NCBI GenBank assembly: GCA_017439555.1
Contig: JAFSIZ010000112.1
Coordinates: 1 to 40,224, forward strand
Direction of reading: 5' to 3'
Source of the DNA: Oscillospiraceae bacterium
GTDB taxonomy: Bacteria > Bacillota > Clostridia > Oscillospirales > JAAYXM01
Length of the DNA: 40,224 nucleotides
This document shows positions 1 to 7,739 of this stretch, one piece after another; positions within the stretch are counted from its first letter, which is position 1; every line of letters starts with the position of its first letter. The notes beneath the pieces are model-generated. The model saw only the letters and a program-made list of their open reading frames with translations. It was not told where the DNA came from and ran no database searches. The position numbers and the translations under genes are program-made.

Positions 1-650
1 GGAATCACCAAACGGTGATACGGACAGAACGTACTATTCGTATGACGAAGACGGCAACCTGATTCTCCGAAGCCGCGAGACCGCAACAACCGGAACGGCA
101 ACAAATACATTCAGCTTCGGTACTACATCACCAAGCGTTGACACATTTAAGTACAACGGCTACGGGGAAATGTCGCAGGCAATTGTAGGCGGCGTTACAA
201 CGAACTATACCTATTATGCAGACGGACTTCGCCGCACAAAAACCACCAACGGCGTTACAACAGTGCATATGTGGGATGGAGATAATATCATAGCAGACCT
301 TGATGGCAACTATGCGTTGAAGACAGGCTATGCAAGAGCGCACGACCTGTCAACGATGTATAACGCAGACGGCGATGAATGGTATTATATAATGAGCGAC
401 CGCGGTGACACGATACAGATGTATAACGACACCTCGGAAACGAACTATCTCTACGATGCCTACGGAAACCAGCAGACGGAAACAACAACCGACATCAACC
501 CGTTCCGCTACAACGGCGAATACTACGATGCTGAAACAGGCTTCATCTACCTCCGTGCACGTTACTACGACCCGACGATAGGAAGGTTTACCACGGAAGA
601 CCCGATACGTGATGGACTCAATTGGTATGCGTATTGCGAGAATAATCCGG
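1..650 (+). repeat. RHS core direct repeat, copy 1
   Basis: Bases 1-650 align without gaps to 2144-2793 (constant offset 2143). About the first 120 bases are identical; later differences are scattered and mostly at third codon positions. Homology stops at the codons after NNPV, where the two tips diverge. The true left end lies outside the window. Confidence 0.95.
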
Positions 651-1291
651 TGTTGTTCGTTGATCCGTTGGGGTTAATGATACAACTGTATGGCACAAAC
701 GAAGAACGGCGCGAGATTTTCGGATATTTACAATCTTTAACGCGAGATACGCTCAAACTTACCCTTGACGAAGATTACAATTGGTGGGTATACTATGAAC
801 CTAAGGATGGAAATGATAAGGAAATAGGAACTAGTTTGCTAAGAAATCTCATTTTTAATCCGCATACTGTAAAAATACAAATGGAACGTGGCGATAATTT
901 CTATACTAATATAACACGCACGGAGGCTGTTTCAACAGAGGATGCTATGAATCCCACAAAAGGTTCCGGAAGTGATATTTATTTGAATACACATTTGAAT
1001 GAATGCGCTGAAGTGGAAGGTGGTGTAGAAGAAACAATGTCAAATAAACTTAAATTAGGACATGAATTGATTCATGCATTAAGATACGCACAGGGAAAAA
1101 GAATTGATTCGAGTTTATATGGTAATTATGGCAAAGACAATGTTGCCACTAGAGAAGAACTGGAAACCGTGGGTATTTCGTATAAGCATAGAGGAGAAAC
1201 GGTCAATGCTGATGCATTTAAGTATACAGAAAATGCGTTGCGAGAAGAAATGGGACTAAAAAAAAGAATTAGTTACCCTAAGGGATGGTGA
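2..1291 (+). CDS. RHS repeat-associated core protein with C-terminal M91-like metallopeptidase tip (5' partial)
   Basis: The frame is open from base 2, so the gene begins outside the window; the first in-frame ATG (170) is internal and has no ribosome binding site. The N-terminal part carries YD repeats (YSYDEDGN, YTYYADGLRR, YLYDAYGNQ) and the RHS core signature (FRYNGEYYDAETG, YLRARYYDPTIGRF, ENNPVLFVDPLG). In RHS proteins this core ends the shell-forming region, and what follows is a variable toxin tip. Here the tip has HELIH (CAT GAA TTG ATT CAT at 1061-1075), then EELETVGI, a pattern I associate with the M91/NleD-like zinc metallopeptidase effectors. The tip is clearly more AT-rich than the core, which fits acquisition by transfer. 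It is followed one base later by a small gene with a membrane segment, as expected for a toxin-immunity pair. The RHS identity is strong, the M91 call good, and the toxin role is inference. Confidence 0.87.
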   Translation, partial: ESPNGDTDRTYYSYDEDGNLILRSRETATTGTATNTFSFGTTSPSVDTFKYNGYGEMSQAIVGGVTTNYTYYADGLRRTKTTNGVTTVHMWDGDNIIADLDGNYALKTGYARAHDLSTMYNADGDEWYYIMSDRGDTIQMYNDTSETNYLYDAYGNQQTETTTDINPFRYNGEYYDAETGFIYLRARYYDPTIGRFTTEDPIRDGLNWYAYCENNPVLFVDPLGLMIQLYGTNEERREIFGYLQSLTRDTLKLTLDEDYNWWVYYEPKDGNDKEIGTSLLRNLIFNPHTVKIQMERGDNFYTNITRTEAVSTEDAMNPTKGSGSDIYLNTHLNECAEVEGGVEETMSNKLKLGHELIHALRYAQGKRIDSSLYGNYGKDNVATREELETVGISYKHRGETVNADAFKYTENALREEMGLKKRISYPKGW

Positions 1292-1292
1292 T

Positions 1293-2009
1293 TTGAAAGT
1301 GCATAAGCGAAGAGTATTAGTGTTTGTATTTCTCGGATTGATTGTTGTTGGGTTCTTTGTTCTTGGTGAACAAGAATTCGTCCAACCTTTTCAAATGTTG
1401 GTTTATCCAATGCAAATAGCTGGAGATAATTCATTTTGCTGTATTGATGTGAAAGAAAATGGGGAAATCTCTGTAAGTGCCGGCGAACAGTACATAAATG
1501 ATAACTATCAGATTGTCAACAACATAGATAGTATTTTTTGGAGGGGAAAATTATCTCAATATAAGATATCTAAAATAAAGGAACTTCTTGCAAGACTCGA
1601 AACTTGTGAAGAACACAACGAAATTGATATGCTCATTGAGGGGCGCGCTTCGGATCATTTCACGTTGCTCTTTAATAAAAAAGAATACAGAACTATTGTT
1701 TGGTTTGAAAAAGCAGAACCTGGTGCAGAATATATGACGGATAGCAACTACATAATACAAATGTTGGGATATGAACTATGTGAAGTCATTCCTTTCAACG
1801 GACGGGATAGTGAATGGTGGAAGTGGTATTCTCAAAATATGATAGGGGCACGCGATGACTTTGAACGTGTGTATAAGCCGTTCTTGGGAGAATGGGATGT
1901 TTCAGTGTGGAAAACCAACATAGGACACGAATTTATTGTGGAGCAATTTTCCGAGAGTGAGCGAGTTGAAAGACCCATTGAGAACACTTGCGCCAAAGAT
2001 GCGATTTGA
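1293..2009 (+). CDS. Putative membrane-anchored or exported partner (immunity candidate) of the upstream RHS tip
   Basis: The 238-residue protein begins at TTG 1293 (or GTG 1299), one base after the RHS stop, with AGGGATGG just upstream as a likely ribosome binding site, so it is probably translationally coupled. Residues about 5-26 are a hydrophobic stretch after K/R residues (KRRVLVFVFLGLIVVGFF): a single N-terminal anchor or uncleaved signal. I do not recognise a named family. It shares a pattern with the gene after the second RHS tip (3470-3964): a ...DVKENGEI... segment, a helix of the type LSQYKISKIKELLARLE, an aromatic strand segment, and a terminal hydrophobic helix before CEVIPF. Position suggests immunity to the metallopeptidase tip. 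An exported location would mean protection on the outer side of the membrane, which is inference. Confidence 0.72.
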   Translation: MKVHKRRVLVFVFLGLIVVGFFVLGEQEFVQPFQMLVYPMQIAGDNSFCCIDVKENGEISVSAGEQYINDNYQIVNNIDSIFWRGKLSQYKISKIKELLARLETCEEHNEIDMLIEGRASDHFTLLFNKKEYRTIVWFEKAEPGAEYMTDSNYIIQMLGYELCEVIPFNGRDSEWWKWYSQNMIGARDDFERVYKPFLGEWDVSVWKTNIGHEFIVEQFSESERVERPIENTCAKDAI

Positions 2010-2043
2010 AGAAAAGGATGGTTGATTTGAGAATAAGGCAAGA

Positions 2044-2070
2044 AAGACAAGAGGACGGTTCTGCTGTCTT
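2044..2070. repeat. REP-like imperfect palindrome after cassette 1
   Basis: AAGACA (2044-2049) and TGTCTT (2065-2070) are inverted arms around a GGACGGTTCT core. A similar AAGACAA..GGAACGGTT start recurs at 3963, after cassette 2. The look is that of short REP-type palindromes in Firmicutes intergenic DNA; no transposase is present. Confidence 0.5.
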
Positions 2071-2098
2071 GACAAACGAATAACCTAAATTAAGAAAA

Positions 2099-2123
2099 AG
2101 GGCGGTAGCAATCCTGCCGCCCT
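2099..2123. repeat. GCGGTAGCAA hairpin, copy 1
   Basis: AGGGCGG (2099-2105) pairs with CCGCCCT (2117-2123) around a loop of the type TAGCAAnCCTG. It lies about 20 bases before the second RHS repeat. Two further copies are at 4036-4060 and 4141-4165, the last with a compensated stem change. It is not followed by a T-run, so it is not a typical terminator. Confidence 0.75.
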
Positions 2124-2143
2124 GCCGGTTCCTATCATTACAC

Positions 2144-2793
2144 GGAATCACCAAACGGTGATACGGACAGAACGTACTATTCGTATGACGAAGACGGCAA
2201 CCTGATTCTCCGAAGCCGCGAGACCGCAACAACCGGAACGGCAACAAATACATTCAGCTTCGGTACATCATCGCCAAGCGTTGATACATTCAAGTATAAC
2301 GGCTACGGCGAAATGTCGCAAGCTGTTGTAGGTGGAGTTACAACAAACTATACCTATTATGCAGACGGACTTCGCCGCACAAAAACCACCAACGGCGTTA
2401 CAACAGTGCATATGTGGGATGGAGATAATATCATAGCAGACCTTGACGGCAACTATGCATTAAAGACGGGCTATGCAAGAGCGCACGACCTGTCAACGAT
2501 GTATAATGCAGACGGCGATGAATGGTATTATATAATGAGTGACCGCGGCGACACGATACAGATGTATAACGACACCACGGAAACGAACTACCTCTACGAT
2601 GCCTACGGAAATCAGCAGACGGAAACGACAACCGACATCAACCCCTTCCGCTACTGCGGCGAATATTATGACGAGGAAACCGGCTTCATCTACCTCCGGG
2701 CACGTTACTACGACCCAACGATAGGTAGATTTACCACGGAAGACCCGATACGCGATGGGTTGAACTGGTATGTGTATTGCGAGAATAATCCGG
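2144..2793 (+). repeat. RHS core direct repeat, copy 2
   Basis: Gap-free copy of bases 1-650. The reading frame is kept, but it joins intergenic DNA on its left (stop codon at 2106-2108), so this copy has lost the rest of the RHS shell. This is the layout of a displaced RHS tip that can recombine with a full-length RHS gene through the shared core. Confidence 0.95.
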
Positions 2794-3473
2794 TTAATCG
2801 AATTGATCCGAGTGGGTTGCAAGTTGTTCTTATGGGAAGTCAAGACGAAAATCAATCCTTGTTTAACCATATGCAATCTTTAACAAGAGATGAGCTTAGT
2901 TACGAAATTGATGAGTATGGACAATGGAGAGTCTTTTATGAGGCTGTAGATGGAATTAAATACAATGCGGGGACCGAACTGATTAGAGAAGTTATTGACA
3001 ATATTTACACTTCTTGGATTTATGTCGATAACGCAAAAGGTAGTGGAGCGAAGCCTATTATAAGACAAAATGCTTCGAATCCAAAACAAGGAACTGGTGC
3101 AATTATTAGAATTAATACAACAGAACAGAAAGATTTTGCTTTGGTAGAAAGAATTGACGGAGCTGCAAGTAACCAAGCAATACCGACCAATATTGCATTA
3201 GGACATGAGTTGATTCATGCTGCGCGATGGATGAATGGTGGTTTTATTGAATATGATAGTTCTAATAAAAGTGATTATGTATATTATGGGTACGAGAGTG
3301 ATTCATACGGGAATTTAGCATATAGTTTTGCCCCAGCAGAAGAATTATCTACAGTTGGAATATCATATGATCAAGGATACATGCCTTTTGTAACTTCTAA
3401 CGGAACGGTGATTACGGAAAATATCTTGCGTCAAGAACAAGGCTATGCAAAGAGAGTGAGGTATGTGGAATGA
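2313..3473 (+). CDS. Displaced RHS tip: core fragment plus second M91-like metallopeptidase domain
   Basis: From ATG 2313 it gives 386 residues, but the frame is open back to 2109 with no ATG, GTG or TTG before 2313, and 2313 has no ribosome binding site. It therefore looks like a silent cassette rather than an expressed gene. The first 160 residues match copy 1. After NNPVNRIDPSGL the sequence differs from copy 1 but keeps the same plan: MQSLTRDEL, then HELIH (3204-3218, about residue 298), then AEELSTVGI and a C-terminal ENILRQEQGYAKR segment. Copy 1 has the matching ENALREEMGLKKR. The two tips are thus diverged members of one metallopeptidase family on the same RHS stem. The ATGA overlap with the next gene keeps the pair together. 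Confidence 0.8.
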   Translation: MSQAVVGGVTTNYTYYADGLRRTKTTNGVTTVHMWDGDNIIADLDGNYALKTGYARAHDLSTMYNADGDEWYYIMSDRGDTIQMYNDTTETNYLYDAYGNQQTETTTDINPFRYCGEYYDEETGFIYLRARYYDPTIGRFTTEDPIRDGLNWYVYCENNPVNRIDPSGLQVVLMGSQDENQSLFNHMQSLTRDELSYEIDEYGQWRVFYEAVDGIKYNAGTELIREVIDNIYTSWIYVDNAKGSGAKPIIRQNASNPKQGTGAIIRINTTEQKDFALVERIDGAASNQAIPTNIALGHELIHAARWMNGGFIEYDSSNKSDYVYYGYESDSYGNLAYSFAPAEELSTVGISYDQGYMPFVTSNGTVITENILRQEQGYAKRVRYVE

Positions 3474-3964
3474 GGAAAATAAAGCCGATATTTTTTTTAG
3501 TGATGCTTATAGCATTGTTGATGGCGCTTGGAGGTGCAGGGAATAAGGAATTACGCTCTGCAAAGGTGTGCATAGGAGCTTCGCCCGGAAATAACGGAGT
3601 CGCATTTGATATAAAAAAAGATGGTGTTGTAAAAATAATTTCAGCACCTGATTTGTATGCAACATGGTCTATTGATATGTATTATGAAAGAGAAATAAAT
3701 GGAGAAGGGTGGGAGGAAGATTGTAAATTATCAGGTAGTGAGTGCAAAATCTTGAATTCTGCTATAAAAAAAGTAGAAGAGCGTGCAGATAGAGATAATA
3801 AAGTAACATGGGTTGACTCACCTGTAATAACCATTGAAATAGACGGTTTTTTTTATGAGTCTACATATTGGCAGGATTCTTTCGAAGGAGATGTATATAT
3901 GCAAGAACTTGCATATATGCTATTAGAGCTATGTCCAAGAGAGATTAAAGGATTAAAGGTATAA
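3470..3964 (+). CDS. Putative exported partner (immunity candidate) of the displaced RHS tip
   Basis: The 164-residue protein starts at ATG 3470 inside the RHS stop (ATGA overlap). Residues 1-25 form a basic, hydrophobic signal-like segment (MRKIKPIFFLVMLIALLMAL); there is no clear lipobox cysteine. The body resembles the partner of cassette 1: FDIKKDGVVKI matches IDVKENGEISV, a helix (CKILNSAIKKVEE) sits in the same place, and the C-terminus has a hydrophobic helix followed by ELCP. No known family recognised. If cassette 2 is silent, this gene may be silent too, unless an unseen promoter serves it. The low GC of gene and tip together suggests they moved as a unit. Confidence 0.72.
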   Translation: MRKIKPIFFLVMLIALLMALGGAGNKELRSAKVCIGASPGNNGVAFDIKKDGVVKIISAPDLYATWSIDMYYEREINGEGWEEDCKLSGSECKILNSAIKKVEERADRDNKVTWVDSPVITIEIDGFFYESTYWQDSFEGDVYMQELAYMLLELCPREIKGLKV

Positions 3965-4011
3965 GACAAAGGAACGGTTAATGCAGGTGACAGTGGGGAC
4001 GTCAGACTGTC
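3963..4011. repeat. REP-like repeat after cassette 2
   Basis: It begins AAGACAAAGGAACGGTT, matching the start of the repeat at 2044. It ends in a separate hairpin, GACAGT (3989-3994) with ACTGTC (4006-4011) around GGGGACGTCAG. Together with the downstream GCGGTAGCAA hairpin it copies the tail of cassette 1. Confidence 0.5.
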
Positions 4012-4035
4012 GAATAATTATTTGTCAACATCTCA

Positions 4036-4060
4036 AGGGCGGTAGCAACCCTGCCGCCCT
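4036..4060. repeat. GCGGTAGCAA hairpin, copy 2
   Basis: AGGGCGG (4036-4042) pairs with CCGCCCT (4054-4060). Stem and loop are almost identical to copy 1. Confidence 0.75.
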
Positions 4061-4104
4061 CGCCGCAATAGCCGACCAGAAGGATTGGACGAACGAGTTC
4101 ACAA

Positions 4105-4140
4105 AGCCATTTGGGGACGTACATTTTTTGGTACCATTTC
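4105..4140. repeat. 36-bp intergenic repeat, copy A
   Basis: AGCCATTTGGGGACGTACAT continues into TTTTTGGTA and CATTT. It matches 7631-7666 at 33 of 36 bases. Here it runs straight into a GCGGTAGCAA hairpin; in copy B it runs into only the left arm of one. Confidence 0.8.
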
Positions 4141-4165
4141 GGTGCGGTAGCAAACCTGCCGCACC
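4141..4165. repeat. GCGGTAGCAA hairpin, copy 3 (compensated stem)
   Basis: GGTGCGG (4141-4147) pairs with CCGCACC (4159-4165). Relative to the other two copies a G-C pair has become T-A and pairing is kept, which argues that the folded form matters. Confidence 0.75.
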
Positions 4166-4309
4166 ACATATCAAACATCAGATAAGACGACATTGAAATA
4201 AAAGCAGGAGGTGATTGCGATGGTAAAATAAGTTTGCCCGGGAGAAAGATAGCAGGACAAACAAAAAGAAGTAAGAAGAATGAAAAGTTAATAAAGGAGG
4301 AGAAGTATC

Positions 4310-7300
4310 GTGAAACGAGTTATAAGCTATTTACTTGCATTGGTGATGTTATTCGGTATGATATGTTCAGCATCAGCTGAAACGATAACGACAGAGGAAA
4401 TGACAACCGCAAGTGCTGTTGATGCGATAGTAGAACAGTATGGCGGAGATGACCCGGAAGAGCTGCGAGAACTTATCAACTCCTATTTGCCTGAATACGA
4501 GGCTAACGGGTCTGCTCAGCAATTTCTTGCAATGATAGTGCAAAAGTTAAGAACTGAGGAGACCTTTGATATTATAGACATAATGAATGTTCGCCAGGTT
4601 ATGGCAGGGTTTCCTGAAGGTCCGCTGCCAAGCGGCGATAATGAGAACTATGAAGGTGAGACATCAACAATGTCCACAAGGGGAGAGCCACGTGCGAACC
4701 GTGGAGGAATTCGCCCGGAAATTGCAGTGGGACAAGCTCATACAGTGTATCTTACTGCACAAGGCGGTGTGCTTACATGGGGGAAATACTACAGCGGAGA
4801 GCAATATATTGCGGTGAATGATACGGGTCTGCTTGTAATACTCGATTCTCTCACAAGTATAATAGATATAGCAGCAGGCGGAGGTTCGGCGCTTGCTCTG
4901 AAAAATGACGGAACGGTATGGGCGTGGGGTGCAAACCAGTATGGTCAGCTCGGGAACAATTCTACAACCGACAGTGTATCGCCTGTGCAGGTGGAAACAG
5001 TCGATGGGAATCTCACTAACGTAACGGCGATCGCAATGGGGGAGAAAAATGGTTTTGCAATAACGGCAGACGGCGCAGTATACGCATGGGGGGACAATAC
5101 ATACGGACAGCTTGGAAACAATTCGACAACACAGTCATCTGTTGCTGTGCGTGTTGTTGGTGCGAATAATGAAGGTTACTTGAGCGGGATAAAATCAATT
5201 TCAGTCGGGAACTCACACGTACTTGCGTTGAAAATCAACGGAGAGGTCTATGGCTGGGGTGATAATACCTATGGACAGATAGGAGATGGAACAAATGTTA
5301 ATAGGCTATATCCTGTTTCCGTTACGATGGGTGGACAAGTCGTCTCTTCAATAAAGAATATATCAGCAGGTGGAAAGCACAGCCTTGCTCTTACTTCGCG
5401 GGGTAAGGTGTATGCTTGGGGTGCAAACATTAAAGGTCAGCTTGGTATAGGTTCAACGATATCATCGAATACGCCTATGCTTGTGTCAGGCGTTAATGGA
5501 GAAACAGAACTCACGTTTGTAACCGATATAGCGGCTGGATATGAATTTAGTGCGGCAAGAAGAAGCAACGGACATATTGCGGCATGGGGAGATAACTATA
5601 TGGCACAGCTTGGCGACGGAACTATCAGAAACAAAGCAGTGCCGACGGAAACAGACAGAATGGAAATGGCAGTTAGTTTGTATGCCGGACATAATTTCCT
5701 TGTTGTGCAAAAATCAAATGGACAAATCTGGGGCATTGGAGCAAATGACAATCTTCAGCTCGGAGATCCGTATCCGGCAACACGTTCGAAAAACTGGCTG
5801 TTACTATATACTCCATATGCTAAGATTGTTGAAATTTGTTCATCGAGTTTAAGTTCGACTATGCTTGCAACGGATGGCACAGTATATACTGCGGGGTCAA
5901 ATGCATACGGACAGCTTGGTAACGGAACAACGACGAAATCTACGCGTCCGATTGCTGTTTTAGGGCCTGACGGAACAGGTAAAATAAACAATGTTACAGA
6001 AGCAAAGCAAGGGTATGCAATAAAAGGAGACGGAACGTTGTGGTATTGGGGCGTAAGATATTATGTAAATAATACTGCAACGTATATTTGGCTACCCACA
6101 CAGTCGAAAGATTCTACCGGGGCAAATGTAGGAAATATGAAGGATTTTTCATCAGGTTTCATCAAAGGAGACGGAAGTATATGGAATTGGAATTCAACAA
6201 CGAGAGTTTTGGAGCCGACCAATACATATGCGGAAGAAACCGAGCTTATTGACGGTGCACTGCAAATAGATGGCGATTTGATGCTTAAATATGACGGCAC
6301 CGTATGGACTAAAGGCAGCAACACCTATGGAGAACTTGGAATTAACGAATCGAATACAAACTACGTAGCAAGTGATTGGGTTCAAGTCAAAGGGCTTAAC
6401 GGTAATGGATATCTGACAAACATAGTGCAAATATCATCCGGATTGGCGAATCTCGCTCTGGCGGCTGACGGAACCGTATATGCTTGGGGAAGCAATTTTT
6501 ATGGCAACTGCGGAAACAATTCGGAAGATGATCAGTTTGTACCTGTCAAAGTCAAGGGTGTAGATAACAGTGGATACTTGACGAATGCGACTCAAATCAA
6601 GAATTTTGGTTCGCACAGCTATGCCTTTTTGACCGACGGAACGATTGTAGGATGGGGAAGTAACTGGGACGGACAAATGGGAAATGGTGGAGTGACCGTA
6701 CAGTACAACTATCCGCGTGCGGTATTTACAGGAGGAAAATACGCTACAGATGACTATGGCAGCTCATATGCAGATGCATATGAGATTTCGGTAAATCGTT
6801 GGATATATGGGCGGCGTGAAAATACAAAAACAGATTATTTCACGTTCGTTCACAGAGGCGGAGAAAACGTAACAATCACAGGTTATCTGCTTGATTCGGA
6901 TAATACGGAGATTAGCATATCGCTGTATTATTACGATGAAAGCACAAATTCATATAGAGGGCTAAGGAAGACGGATGGAGTATATACACTTACGGAAGGA
7001 CAGAGATATTATATTCAAGCGTTTGGTAATGCTATTAATGTGATATATCGTTTCAGAATCAATTCGGAAATAGACGAAACTATTGACGAATCAGCGGATG
7101 AGTTTGACGACGGAAGCGGAGATGATTTCGGAGATGGAACCGGAAGTGCAACCGGCAACGATTTTGACGATGCGAGCTATGGTTCAGCGACAACTGACAC
7201 GACGTTCAGCTACAGTCAGAACGTTACCACAACATACGGAACCGAATATATATTCATCCTGAGTGCAGACAATACATCCGGGATGCCGGAAAGCATAACG

Positions 7301-7549
7301 TTTGAGTATGACAGCACATATTTTGATGTTGTGACACTGTGCGGTCTTGTAAGCGAACCCGTGACGACGACGGGGGCAGTCGATGGAACGGGGATCACGA
7401 TAACTGCGGCATCTGCCGGAACGGCGACATTCACAAGAAATATAACAGTAACGGATGGAAAAACCTGGGACGGTGCGGTAAATATTATCCGCTTGAAAGC
7501 TAAAAAAGCAGGTGCAACGGTTGTTTCATATGAAGCAGGAGGTGCGTAA
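4310..7549 (+). CDS. Secreted RCC1-repeat (beta-propeller) protein
   Basis: The 1079-residue protein starts at GTG 4310 behind AAAGGAGGAG. Residues 1-24 are a classic signal peptide (MKRVISYLLALVMLFGMICS, then ASA before ETIT). Residues about 135-830 hold roughly eleven RCC1 units of the WAWGANQYGQLG type, including degenerate ones (WGIGANDNLQLG, WYWGVRY), enough for one or two seven-bladed propellers. Near residues 925-965 is an acidic D/E/G-rich linker, then an Ig/cohesin-like C-terminal domain. There is no LPxTG sorting motif or SLH domain, so it is either released or held by another protein. Role unknown; RCC1 propellers usually bind proteins. Its stop overlaps the ATG of a truncated secreted ORF, so it once headed an operon. 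Repeats sit on both sides of it. Confidence 0.85.
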   Translation: MKRVISYLLALVMLFGMICSASAETITTEEMTTASAVDAIVEQYGGDDPEELRELINSYLPEYEANGSAQQFLAMIVQKLRTEETFDIIDIMNVRQVMAGFPEGPLPSGDNENYEGETSTMSTRGEPRANRGGIRPEIAVGQAHTVYLTAQGGVLTWGKYYSGEQYIAVNDTGLLVILDSLTSIIDIAAGGGSALALKNDGTVWAWGANQYGQLGNNSTTDSVSPVQVETVDGNLTNVTAIAMGEKNGFAITADGAVYAWGDNTYGQLGNNSTTQSSVAVRVVGANNEGYLSGIKSISVGNSHVLALKINGEVYGWGDNTYGQIGDGTNVNRLYPVSVTMGGQVVSSIKNISAGGKHSLALTSRGKVYAWGANIKGQLGIGSTISSNTPMLVSGVNGETELTFVTDIAAGYEFSAARRSNGHIAAWGDNYMAQLGDGTIRNKAVPTETDRMEMAVSLYAGHNFLVVQKSNGQIWGIGANDNLQLGDPYPATRSKNWLLLYTPYAKIVEICSSSLSSTMLATDGTVYTAGSNAYGQLGNGTTTKSTRPIAVLGPDGTGKINNVTEAKQGYAIKGDGTLWYWGVRYYVNNTATYIWLPTQSKDSTGANVGNMKDFSSGFIKGDGSIWNWNSTTRVLEPTNTYAEETELIDGALQIDGDLMLKYDGTVWTKGSNTYGELGINESNTNYVASDWVQVKGLNGNGYLTNIVQISSGLANLALAADGTVYAWGSNFYGNCGNNSEDDQFVPVKVKGVDNSGYLTNATQIKNFGSHSYAFLTDGTIVGWGSNWDGQMGNGGVTVQYNYPRAVFTGGKYATDDYGSSYADAYEISVNRWIYGRRENTKTDYFTFVHRGGENVTITGYLLDSDNTEISISLYYYDESTNSYRGLRKTDGVYTLTEGQRYYIQAFGNAINVIYRFRINSEIDETIDESADEFDDGSGDDFGDGTGSATGNDFDDASYGSATTDTTFSYSQNVTTTYGTEYIFILSADNTSGMPESITFEYDSTYFDVVTLCGLVSEPVTTTGAVDGTGITITAASAGTATFTRNITVTDGKTWDGAVNIIRLKAKKAGATVVSYEAGGA

Positions 7550-7632
7550 TGAAGAACTTCAATAAATTAGTCTCGTTATTACTTACTATATCTTTATTGC
7601 TTAGCATAATTTCATCGGCAATACCGACGTAG
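7549..7632 (+). pseudogene. Truncated gene: isolated 27-residue signal peptide
   Basis: The ATG at 7549 shares bases with the RCC1 stop (TAATG) and follows AGCAGGAGGTGCG as ribosome binding site. The product starts MKNFNKLVSLLLTIS, goes on hydrophobic, and ends ...SSAIPT at a TAG (7630-7632). It is a textbook Sec signal peptide with nothing after it. The stop codon lies in the first bases of the 36-bp repeat (7631-7666), so the repeat, or a rearrangement ending at it, appears to have cut off the mature protein. The lost gene cannot be identified; an RHS gene is a guess. Confidence 0.6.
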
Positions 7633-7666
7633 CCATTTAGGGACGTACATTTTTTGGTATCATTTT
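7631..7666. repeat. 36-bp intergenic repeat, copy B
   Basis: It matches 4105-4140 with three differences. It begins at the end of the truncated signal-peptide ORF and is followed by GAGGGCGGTA, the left arm only of a GCGGTAGCAA hairpin. Confidence 0.8.
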
Positions 7667-7693
7667 GAGGGCGGTAAGTGGTATCGGATATAA

Positions 7694-7727
7694 AAAGAGA
7701 GCGCGGAAAATTTTCCGCGCTCTCTTT
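7694..7727. terminator. Bidirectional terminator
   Basis: A perfect 34-bp palindrome: arm AAAGAGAGCGCGGAAAA (7694-7710) and its complement. T-rich ends on both strands let it stop transcription from the RCC1 side and from the zinc-ribbon gene. Confidence 0.9.
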
Positions 7728-7739
7728 ATCGTTTCATAT

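Larger units (their letters stand above)
3965..4309. other. 345-bp non-coding stretch built of short repeats
   Basis: It contains the REP-like repeat, two GCGGTAGCAA hairpins and one 36-bp repeat, with no convincing gene. An open frame at 3981-4196 has no ribosome binding site and simply translates the repeats. Just upstream of the next gene, AGGAGGTGATTGCGATG opens a frame of three codons (MVK), probably a remnant. Confidence 0.7.

Noticed and set aside
3981..4196. Open frame of 71 codons on the plus strand between cassette 2 and the RCC1 gene
   Set aside because: It has no ribosome binding site and mostly translates the hairpin and 36-bp repeats.
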